Of a stretch of DNA of 64,000 bases, positions 17,011-25,100 are shown one piece after another. Made by a program: the position numbers and the translations under genes. The stretch comes from an uncultured Pseudomonadota bacterium (GTDB lineage: Bacteria; Myxococcota_A; UBA796; CAJQPC01): NCBI GenBank assembly GCA_913060515.1, contig CAJXRZ010000008.1, forward strand, positions 1 through 64,000, given 5' to 3'. The first letter of the stretch is position 1. Every line of letters begins with the position of its first letter. The notes below the pieces were generated by a model. The model was given only the letters and a program-made list of their open reading frames with translations, did not search any database and was not told the DNA's origin.

Positions 17011-18207
17011 ATGAAAGCCCAAGAAGTACGGAACCCAGTAGACCGCCGCATGGCATCGGTGCTTGCCAAGGACCCACAGGTCCAAGCGATGCAGGAAGCC
17101 ATGCAAGGGCAGGGGGGCAACACCCGACGTTCTCTCTTGGCCCAGGCGCTGCGTCTGACCCCACAGGTCGCCCCAGACCTGCACAAGATCATTGACCGCT
17201 GCGTTGAACGGCTCGATGTAGAGACCGAGCTGGAGGTCTACGTCTACGCCGCCCCGCAGTTCAACGCCGGCTGCACCAGTCCAGAGAATGGCCGCGTCTT
17301 CGTGCTCCTCACCGCCAGCTTGCTGGAGGCCTTCGACACCCCAGAGCTGACCTTCGTTCTAGGCCATGAGCTGGGTCATCACATCTACGAGCACCACGAG
17401 ATCCCCCTGCAGGCACTGGCCCAGCAGAAAGGAGTGGCCCCCCGCACCATCCTTCAGGGTCACGCTTGGCTGCGTCAAGCCGAGCTCTCCGCGGACCGCG
17501 CAGGCCTCCTGTGCTGCTCCGAGGGCCAAGACACAGGCCTGGACGGGGCCGTTCGCAGCTTCTTCAAGCTCTCCTCCGGCATGCGCCAGGCCCCAGGCCC
17601 AGAACAGGTCGCTGCGTACATGGAGCAGAGCGCTGAGCTTTACCGGGAAGACTCCGAGAAGGAGCGCAAGGGCTTCCAGATGGATTGGCTCTCCACCCAC
17701 CCCTTCAGCCCCGTGCGCATCCGCGCCCTCAAGGCCTTCTCTGAGAGCCAAGCGATGGGGGGTGAGCTGAGCATGGAGTCCACCGAGGCCAAGGTTCAGG
17801 GCGCCATGGGCCTGATGGAGCCCGGCTACTTGGAGGAAGACAGCCCCGGAGCCGAGGCCATGCGCCGTTTGCTCTTCGCTGCCGGCGCGGTCGTTGCAGG
17901 CGCGGACGGTGAGGTCTCTGCATTGGAGATCGCTGCCTTGGCAAGCCTGTTGGGAGAGGGCAGGGTGCCGCGCACCTTGAACCCCGAGCGTTTGGCCGAG
18001 GTCATGCCTGAGCGCATCAAACGCGTCATCGACTTGGTGAGTGAACCCAAGCGGGTGCAGTTGATTCGCGATTTGACTCTGATTGCCAAGGCCGACGGCG
18101 GCGTGGACAACCGAGAGCGCTTTGTGATCCGCGAGCTCGCTGGCAAGTTGGGGGTGCAGCCCAGCTTCTGCGACATGGCCATCGAGGACAGCAGCACCCT
18201 GGACTAG
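17011..18207 (+). CDS. M48-type metallopeptidase fused to a TerB-like domain
   Basis: A protein of 398 residues, starting at the ATG that follows GGAG at 17002-17005. Residues about 60-260 form an M48-like zinc peptidase with HELGHH (His119, Glu120, His123) and a downstream ELSADRAGL motif that supplies the third zinc ligand, plus THPFSPVRI as in M48 proteins. Residues about 285-395 resemble a TerB tellurite-resistance-like helical domain (VAGADGEVSALEIAAL and KADGGVDNRERFVIREL). No signal peptide or membrane helix is present, so a cytoplasmic location is likely, unlike HtpX or BepA. The role of such fusions is not established. Confidence 0.85.
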   Translation: MKAQEVRNPVDRRMASVLAKDPQVQAMQEAMQGQGGNTRRSLLAQALRLTPQVAPDLHKIIDRCVERLDVETELEVYVYAAPQFNAGCTSPENGRVFVLLTASLLEAFDTPELTFVLGHELGHHIYEHHEIPLQALAQQKGVAPRTILQGHAWLRQAELSADRAGLLCCSEGQDTGLDGAVRSFFKLSSGMRQAPGPEQVAAYMEQSAELYREDSEKERKGFQMDWLSTHPFSPVRIRALKAFSESQAMGGELSMESTEAKVQGAMGLMEPGYLEEDSPGAEAMRRLLFAAGAVVAGADGEVSALEIAALASLLGEGRVPRTLNPERLAEVMPERIKRVIDLVSEPKRVQLIRDLTLIAKADGGVDNRERFVIRELAGKLGVQPSFCDMAIEDSSTLD

Positions 18208-18231
18208 CCGCCAAGGTCCCAGAAACACAGA

Positions 18232-18256
18232 ACCCCTTCAGCAGAACTGAAGGGGT
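18232..18256 (-). terminator. Hairpin terminator downstream of tRNA-Thr, possibly bidirectional
   Basis: A perfect 10-base stem, ACCCCTTCAG with CTGAAGGGGT, and a 5-base loop. On the minus strand the stem is followed by a T-rich tail (TCTGTGTTTCT) that fits rho-independent termination of the tRNA transcript. It also lies 24 bases beyond the M48 stop on the plus strand. Confidence 0.7.
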
Positions 18257-18261
18257 CTGTA

Positions 18262-18337
<76 letters not shown>

Positions 18338-18348
18338 ACGCGGCATGG

Positions 18349-18376
18349 CTGCTAACCGTCCAGGGGGCGGCGTCAA
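18349..18376 (-). promoter_or_regulatory. Possible promoter for tRNA-Thr
   Basis: On the minus strand TTGACG (18376-18371) is a good -35 match, followed 16 bases later by TAGCAG (18354-18349), a weak -10. Transcription would start about 5 bases before the mature tRNA 5' end, a typical distance for a tRNA leader. Confidence 0.35.
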
Positions 18377-18446
18377 GACCTGCTTGGTACGCATTGTGTT
18401 TCCCGATCGCCTCGCTACTCGTTATGCGGGCGACCCTGGAGACCCT

Positions 18447-19850
18447 ATGCACGCCATGTTGCTGCTTCTCAGCTCGATCAGCGCTGCCCAAGAGACCACT
18501 CAGCCGCCGGCCGCAAGTCAGGTCATCGTGCCCGAGCTCACCGCAGCCTCGGTCTCGGACATGAGCGAAGGGTTCCTGATCTACGAGCTCCTGATTCAGG
18601 AGCTGAGCGCCCGCGGGGCCGCACCCATTGGAGCCGCGGAGCTCTCAACGGCAGTCGGCGACGCCGCGATGGACTGCGCCGACAGCACCGCGTGTCCCGG
18701 AAATCTCTGGGGCGTCTTCGACGCGCAGATCAGCCTGGTCGGCCAAGTCGAGGGCACCGAGCTGGGCTTGGATGTCACCATCTACTTCTACGAGCCGGGT
18801 CGAGATGATCCCTTCAAGATCGTCAACGAGACCTTGGGCCCGGGCTCCGAGGAAGACTTCGTCAAGGACCTGGCGGACACCACCGTGGCCTTGATGGTGG
18901 CCCGAAATGGATTTGTCCCCACAGGGACGGAAGCGGTGGACCCGGAGCCGGAGCCGGAGCCGGAGCCGATCCCAGACCCCATCACGGACCCCGATCCAGA
19001 TCCCTTCGTGCCGGAGGGCGCAGGCCCCAGTCTGCCCTCGGGAACGGACGCCGATCCTTGGTCTGAGAAAGAGCGCAAGGAGATGGGGATCTCCAAGGGC
19101 TTGTACGAGAAGTTCATCTCCTCCGGCAACCCCGACCCACAGGACTGGCTGAGGCAGGAGCGGGTTCGCACCTCAAAGGTGAACCTGGAAGTCGGCGGTG
19201 GCGTCTCCATGGGCTCCGTGGACCGAACTGTGACCGTGCGCCTGGTGCTCCAGCAGGACCAAGACGACGACTTTGTAGAGCTGGACCGCTACGAGGAGGA
19301 CGTGCTCCTAGGCGGCGTGCAAGGGCAGGGGTCCCTGGCCCTCTACGCGGGTCTGTCTCCCCGTTGGGACTTGGGTGCCTTGGTGGGCCTTGGTTACGCC
19401 AACAAATACCTGGTGACGGGCTGGGAGCAGGTGGACGATGGCGGGCTGGTAGACCAGACGCGCAGCGAACCAGAACCCGCCGCGGCAGCCGTCCCCTTTG
19501 TTGAGCCCCGACTGCGCTTTTTCCCCAAGGCGACCGGTGTCTTCAAGCCCTACTTCATGGTGCACGGAAACGTGCGCTTCTATGACTCCTACGCGCTCCA
19601 GGACACCGAGAAGGTGAGCTACCAGCCAGGACGCCCGGGTCTACAGGTCATCGGCGTGGGCGGGGGCGTTGGCGTCGCCTTGGACGTGACGCCGGAGTTC
19701 GTCATCTTCTTCGAGGCCCCCTACACCCAGTTCATCTCGGGGGCCGAGGCCTTCCGCCAGAACTCCTCGATGATGGTCAACGAGCCAGAGCCCAACCTGC
19801 ACGTCGACAGCGTGCTCCGCTTGACGGGTGGAATCGGCTTCAAGTTCTGA
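18447..19850 (+). CDS. Exported protein with a C-terminal outer-membrane beta-barrel-like domain
   Basis: A 467-residue protein from the ATG preceded by GGAG. Signal peptide MHAMLLLLSSISA lacks basic residues. Residues about 20-165 form an alpha/beta domain with a conserved-looking Cys pair (DCADSTACPG) that resembles the TolB-N-like or FlgT-like domains used to gather peptide names. A Pro/Asp/Glu linker with six-base GAGCCG repeats follows. Residues about 260-467 alternate in polarity like beta-barrel strands (GQGSLALYAGLSPRWDLGALVGLGY) and end in Phe (GIGFKF), a usual BAM recognition signal. Probably an outer-membrane protein; function unknown. A bidirectional terminator separates it from the convergent epimerase gene. 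Confidence 0.7.
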   Translation: MHAMLLLLSSISAAQETTQPPAASQVIVPELTAASVSDMSEGFLIYELLIQELSARGAAPIGAAELSTAVGDAAMDCADSTACPGNLWGVFDAQISLVGQVEGTELGLDVTIYFYEPGRDDPFKIVNETLGPGSEEDFVKDLADTTVALMVARNGFVPTGTEAVDPEPEPEPEPIPDPITDPDPDPFVPEGAGPSLPSGTDADPWSEKERKEMGISKGLYEKFISSGNPDPQDWLRQERVRTSKVNLEVGGGVSMGSVDRTVTVRLVLQQDQDDDFVELDRYEEDVLLGGVQGQGSLALYAGLSPRWDLGALVGLGYANKYLVTGWEQVDDGGLVDQTRSEPEPAAAAVPFVEPRLRFFPKATGVFKPYFMVHGNVRFYDSYALQDTEKVSYQPGRPGLQVIGVGGGVGVALDVTPEFVIFFEAPYTQFISGAEAFRQNSSMMVNEPEPNLHVDSVLRLTGGIGFKF

Positions 19851-19880
19851 AGCTGGCGGGCTTCAGTCCCGGGGAGCAGA

Positions 19881-19908
19881 GAGCTTCAGGCCCACAAGCC
19901 TGAAACTC
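19881..19908. terminator. Bidirectional terminator hairpin between convergent genes
   Basis: TTCAGGC (19885-19891) pairs with GCCTGAA (19898-19904) around loop CCACAA; GAG (19881-19883) and CTC (19906-19908) extend the stem past one mismatch. It lies between the barrel-protein stop and the epimerase stop. No T-tract is seen on either strand. Confidence 0.5.
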
Positions 19909-19917
19909 TGACCGTTC

Positions 19918-20853
19918 TCAGTGCTCAACCACTGTCTTGAACCAGGCGATGGTGCGCTCCATGCCTTCCTCAAACTGAACCTCCGGTGCCCAACCCAGCT
20001 CGGTCTGCGCGCGGGTGATGTCGGGCTTGCGGCGGGTAGGGTCGTCCTTGGGGAGGGGCTTGTAGATCAGCCCGGCGCTGTTCCCCGTGACCTTGTTGAT
20101 GTGCGATGCAAGCTGCAGCATGTCCCGCTCGCTGGGATTGCCGATGTTGCAGGGCTCAGCCAAGTCGGACTCCATCAGGAGCAAGAAGCCGCTGACCAAG
20201 TCGCTGACGTAGCAAAAGGAGCGGGTCTGCGTGCCCTCGCCAAAGATGCTGAGGGGCTCGCCGCGCAGGGCCTGCGAGATGAAGGCTGGCACCACCCGCC
20301 CGTCATCTACGCGCATGCGGGGGCCGTAGGTGTTGAAGATGCGCACGATGCGGGTCTTCACGCCCTTGTAGCGATGGAAGGCCATGGTCAGGGCTTCGGC
20401 GTAGCGCTTGGCCTCGTCGTAGACCGAGCGAGGACCGATAGGGTTCACGTTGCCCCAATAGCTCTCCACCTGGGGATGAACGGCCGGGTCGCCGTAGACC
20501 TCGGAGGTGCTGGCCAAGAAGAAGCGCGCACCATCCTTCTCCGCGCGCTCCAAGCAGAGACGTGTGGCGTCCGAGCCAGCGTAGAGCGTCACGAAGGGGA
20601 TCTCGACATAGTCGATCGGGCTGGCCGGGCTGGCCAGGTGGAAGATGCGGTCCAGCTTGCCGTCGACCGGAAGCTCTTTGGATGCGTCAGCCTGCACGAA
20701 GGACATGCGCGGGTTGTCGATCAAGTGGTCGAGGTTGGAGAGCTTCCCCGTGACCAGACTGTCCAAGGCGATCACCTCGTGCCCGTCGTTGATCAGCCGC
20801 TCACAGAGGTGAGAGCCCACAAATCCAGCACCGCCGGTCACCAGAACGCGCAT
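19918..20853 (-). CDS. uxs: NAD-dependent epimerase, probable UDP-glucuronate decarboxylase
   Basis: A 311-residue extended short-chain dehydrogenase. The N-terminal NAD motif is [20 protein letters not shown] and STSEVYGDP followed by [18 protein letters not shown] are hallmarks of the UDP-glucuronate decarboxylase branch (UDP-xylose synthase). The catalytic pair is Tyr145 and Lys149 in YDEAK. The family makes UDP-xylose from UDP-glucuronate for surface polysaccharide. The usual RSCYDEGKR motif reads RSVYDEAKR here, so a related epimerase activity is possible. It is divergent from alanine racemase across 84 bases. Confidence 0.82.
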   Translation of the reverse strand: MRVLVTGGAGFVGSHLCERLINDGHEVIALDSLVTGKLSNLDHLIDNPRMSFVQADASKELPVDGKLDRIFHLASPASPIDYVEIPFVTLYAGSDATRLCLERAEKDGARFFLASTSEVYGDPAVHPQVESYWGNVNPIGPRSVYDEAKRYAEALTMAFHRYKGVKTRIVRIFNTYGPRMRVDDGRVVPAFISQALRGEPLSIFGEGTQTRSFCYVSDLVSGFLLLMESDLAEPCNIGNPSERDMLQLASHINKVTGNSAGLIYKPLPKDDPTRRKPDITRAQTELGWAPEVQFEEGMERTIAWFKTVVEH

Positions 20854-20937
20854 CTTGTCTCCTCATGGTTGACACACACCCTAACCCCCTCCTGGGCAGG
20901 TGGGCAGTCTGGAGGCGGTGCTTTACAAGGTGGGTGT

Positions 20938-22038
20938 ATGTCCCAGATCCGCCCCACTACCGTACACATCGACCTGGACCGCTTGGTCCACAACCTGGGT
21001 CTCGTGCGGGCAATGCAGCCGGAAGGGACCAAGATTCTCTGCGCGGTGAAGGCCAACGCCTACGGCCACGGTCTGGTCGAGTGCGGTTTGACCTTGGAGA
21101 AAGCTGGGGCGGACTGGTTCGGCGTGGCCTTGCTTGAGGAGGGGAAGCTGCTCCGGGCAGCGGGTGTGCAGACGCCCATCCTCTGTTTGAGTGGAATTGG
21201 TGGGAAGCTCAAGGCGGCCGAGCAGGCCTTGGACCACCAGCTCACGCCCATGGTCTTCGACATGGACTCTGCGCGGGCTTTGAATCAAGCCGCCCGCGCC
21301 CAAGGTCAACTCGTCAAGATTCACCTGAAAGTGGACACCGGTATGGGCCGGCTCGGCGTGACTCTGGACCACTGGGATGCCTTCATCCAAGGCATCACCG
21401 GGCTGGACTCTCTGGAAGTGCAGGGTCTGGCCACACACTTTGCTTCCGCTGAAGAGGACCCTGCCTTCACCCAACAGCAAGCAAGGCGCTTTCGAGACGC
21501 AAAGCGGATCCTGCAGTCTCACGGCATCGAGCCGAGCGTGGTGCACGCCTCCAACAGTGCCGGCGCCACCTTGTACGAGGACTTGGCCTTTAGCATGGTT
21601 CGCCCCGGCTTGGCCCTGTACGGGCACGCGCCTGCGCCCCAGGTGAAAGGCTTGCGCCCCGTGATGCAGGTCAGCACCGAGGTGCTCTTCGTAAAGGAAA
21701 TTCCCGCCAACTACGGCGTCTCCTACGGGCTTCGATGGGTGAGCGAGCGGCCCACGCGCTTGGCCACCCTCCCGGTTGGCTACGCCGACGGCTACTCCCG
21801 GGCCCTGAGCAACAAGGCAGAGGTGAGCATCCATGGGCACCGCTGCCCCGTTCGCGGCACGGTGTGCATGGACCTCTGCCTGGTCGATGTCACGGACTTG
21901 CCCCGAGCCGTTCGGCCCGGTGACCGAGTCGAGTTGATGGGCGACCAAATCCCCGCTGAGGAGCTTGCGGCGCACGCCGGGACCATCGTCTACGAGATCT
22001 TGACGGGTCTCTCAGGGCGCGTGCCCCGCCGACACTAG
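20938..22038 (+). CDS. alr: Alanine racemase
   Basis: A 366-residue fold-type III PLP enzyme that makes D-alanine for peptidoglycan in the cytoplasm. The PLP-binding lysine is Lys38 in AVKANAYGHG, and the catalytic Tyr263 is in GVSYGLRW. Other family segments are KVDTGMGRLG, HASNSAGATL, VRPGLALYGH, LPVGYADGYSR and RGTVCMDLCLVDVT. I start the gene at ATG 20938, preceded by AAGGTGG; the open frame extends upstream through the antisense of the epimerase gene and should not be used. Together with alanine dehydrogenase at 43 kb it indicates active alanine metabolism. Confidence 0.96.
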   Translation: MSQIRPTTVHIDLDRLVHNLGLVRAMQPEGTKILCAVKANAYGHGLVECGLTLEKAGADWFGVALLEEGKLLRAAGVQTPILCLSGIGGKLKAAEQALDHQLTPMVFDMDSARALNQAARAQGQLVKIHLKVDTGMGRLGVTLDHWDAFIQGITGLDSLEVQGLATHFASAEEDPAFTQQQARRFRDAKRILQSHGIEPSVVHASNSAGATLYEDLAFSMVRPGLALYGHAPAPQVKGLRPVMQVSTEVLFVKEIPANYGVSYGLRWVSERPTRLATLPVGYADGYSRALSNKAEVSIHGHRCPVRGTVCMDLCLVDVTDLPRAVRPGDRVELMGDQIPAEELAAHAGTIVYEILTGLSGRVPRRH

Positions 22039-22165
22039 GGGAGGGAAGCCTTGCTCAACTCCGGCCCCGGTTGAACCCGCGGGCCGTGGGTGGTACGACT
22101 TGCGCTCTATTGGCACATAGGCAGGGATCCGCGCGCAGCGTGGATGGCCGCCCTCCGGAGCGCAC

Positions 22166-25100
22166 GTGAGCAGTAAGAAGAGCGACGGTTTCGAGGATTG
22201 GGAGAGCGACTTCTTCTCTGAGGGAGAAGCAGGCGACCTGTCCTGGGAAGAGGAGGAGGCCAAGCGCCTCGAAGCAGAGGCCGCAGAAGCCAAGGTCGCA
22301 CAGGCCAAGGCGGCTGAACTGGCAAGCCAAACGGCGGACGCCAAAGCGGTCTCGGACCCCGAGGCCGCCGCCAAGAAGGCCGCCCAAGAGGCCGCCGCAC
22401 GGGCCGAGGAAGAGGCCCGCGTTGCCGCCGAGGCACAGGCTGCCGAGGCACAGGCTGCAGAAGAGGCGAAGGCCGCCGCCGCAGCTGAGGCCCAAGCCGC
22501 CGCTGAAGCCGCCGCTGCTCAAGCTGCTGCCGAAGCACAGGCCGCCGCTGAAGCTGCGGCAGAAGCACAGGCCGCCGCTGAGGCAAGCGCGGCCGCTGAA
22601 GCACAGGCCGCCGAGGCCCAAGCTGCAGCTGACGCCCAAGCCACTGCCGATGCAGAAGCCGCGAAAGTGGAGGCAGCCGCCATGGCGGCCGCCCGCGCTG
22701 AGCGCGAAGCGGAGACCTCTCGTCAGGAAGAGGAGACACGCTTGGCCGCCGAGGCCGCGCGCCTTGCTGCTCAGGAAGACGCAGACCTGGCCGAGACCGG
22801 GACAGAAGATCTGGACCTTGATCCAGCGACCGGGGAGCAGCCACGCATCCTCATGCCAGTGACCGAACAGGCCGAGGCCGAGGTGGTTGACGAGCCCGTC
22901 GCCGCATCGCCCAGTGTTGTGGACGTCGAAGACGACCCAACCGAAGCTGCGCCAGCGGGCCTGGACTCCTTAGACGGCCCCCCCCTGCAAGAGTCTTCCG
23001 TAGACGAGGCCCTGCAGACCAAGACCCACGCGCCCTACACGCCTGCGGAAGATCAGGCCGGACGATGGCGCGACCTGGTCGCGATGTTGGAAGCCGAGGC
23101 CACCCAGTCTCCCGAGCCCACACCGCTGCTGGCAGAAGCCGCCCGCGTCGCGCGCACCCGTTTGGGTGACCTGGACAACGCCGAGCGCCTGGCGCGCGCG
23201 GCTGTCTCCGCGGACGAGAGCTCGGTCGCCGCTTGGCGTGAGCTAGAGCGCGCGCTGAACCGCAACCAGCGCTTCGAAGAGCTGCGTGGCGCGATGGAAG
23301 CCTTGGCGGGCCTTGAGAAGGACGACGTCGCTGCCTCTGAGATCCTCCAAGACGCAGCACTGTTGGCTCGGCGACGTCTGGGGCAAGACGATCAGGCCGT
23401 TCGCCTGCTACAGGAGTCGGTCAAGCGCAACCCCAACGACTTCTTCTCTCTGCAGTTGCTCCGCGACGTGCAGTTGGTGGGTGGGGACTGGACCGGAATC
23501 GTTCAGACCCTGAACAGCATGGCTGGGCTCAGCTCCGGCGTGCAGGCAGCACGCCTGCAGTACGAGCGCGGAAGAGTCTTTGCTGAGCAGCTCTCCGACA
23601 ACGAGGCCGCGCAGAGTGCATTCGCACAAGCGCACGGCGCCGACCCCTCCTACGGCCCTGCTTTTGTGGCCCTGGAGCGTGCCCTCGAGGGGAACCAGGC
23701 CTGGGCAGTGCTCGCTGAGCTCTACCTGAACGAGGCCGAGCGCGTCGGTGGCGCAGACGGTGCCTTCTTCGCTACACGCGCCGGCCGGGTGTATCGCTCC
23801 CGCCTCTTCGAGGGAGACAAAGCCGAGCAGGCCTACGGCATGGCGCTCTCTCTGGGCGCAGGCCCAGAGGTCCGCCATGAACTGGAAGCCCTGCTTGCAG
23901 AGCAGGGACGCTTCGAGGATCTGGCCCAGTCTCTGCGCCAAGCCATCGCCAGCGCCGGCCCCGAGGCTGCAGACAGCATGCGCTTCCGTCTGGCCACCTT
24001 GCTGGAGACCCAAACCGAGGACCTGGAGGGCGCCCTAGAGCTCTTCCGCGAGGTCGCAAAGGAGCCTGCAGCCGTGCCGGCCGCCGAAGGCGTCGCCCGT
24101 ATTCTGCGTAAGAAGGGCGACTTTGCTGCCTTGCGCGACTTCTGGGCTGCACGCACCGAGCTCTTGGACGACCCCAACCTCAAGGTCACGCTGGCCTACC
24201 GAATGGGCGAGATCGCAGAGGGACCGCTGAACGACCAGCAGGGCGCTCGCGAGAACTTCGAGGCCGTCTTGGACATCGCACCAGCCTACCTTCCAGCTCT
24301 GGAAGGCTTGGAGCGTGTCTACACCCGCCTGAGCGACTGGGAGCGATTGGCTGCTGTCTACGAGCAGCGGGCCATTCTGAACGAAGAGCCAGGCGCCATC
24401 GCCCTGCAGCTGCACAGAGCAGGCGCCGTGTGCGAGCTGCGCATGGATGACCTTGAGCGCGCAAAGGGCTTCTACCAGCGCGCGCTTGAGCACCAGGCAG
24501 ACTTCTCTCCCAGCTTGGACGCCGTCGTACGCATCCTCGAGTTGGACGGAGACTGGGCCGGGCTAGCCCAAATCCTTCAGGCTGCTGGTGACGCCTCCCA
24601 AGAGGGGAGTCAGCAGGTCAGCTTCTTCTATCGAGCCGGCCGTATCCTGGCCGACAAGGTCCAGGATCACAGCGCCGCCATCGCTTGCGTTGAGCGCTGC
24701 TTGGAGCTCTCTCCAGGCTTCTTGGGCGCGCACTACCTGCTCAAGGAGCTCAAGGGGCACAGCGAAGACCTCGCTGGGCTCTACCAGCTTCAGGTCGCTG
24801 AAGCCCAGGGTGAGACCGATCTGGACCGGAAGGCTTGGCAGTACCTCTCCGCCAGCGCAATGGCAGAGAGCCTCAACGAGGCAGACCCTGCCTGGGGCGC
24901 GCGTCAGGTCCTCGAATCTGAGCCCCGGCACCCCGGCGCACTCGCGGTGCTCGAGGAGATCTACCTGCGACAGGGCGACAGCCGTGCGCTGGTGGCCCTC
25001 TACCGCGATGCCGCAGCAGCCTCCGAGGACGAGGGCGAGCGCAGCCGGATCACCTTGGCTCTGGCTGACCAGCTCCGCGAGAGCGGTGATACCATGGGCA

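Noticed and set aside
18940-18970. GAGCCG hexamer repeats
   Set aside because: They encode a Pro-Glu linker inside the outer-membrane protein; ordinary low complexity, not a CRISPR or mobile element.
19921-20937. N-terminal extension of alanine racemase across the epimerase gene
   Set aside because: No homology, and the racemase fold starts at ATG 20938 with a ribosome-binding site.
22055-22074. Short inverted repeat downstream of alanine racemase
   Set aside because: Only a six-pair imperfect stem; not convincing as a terminator.
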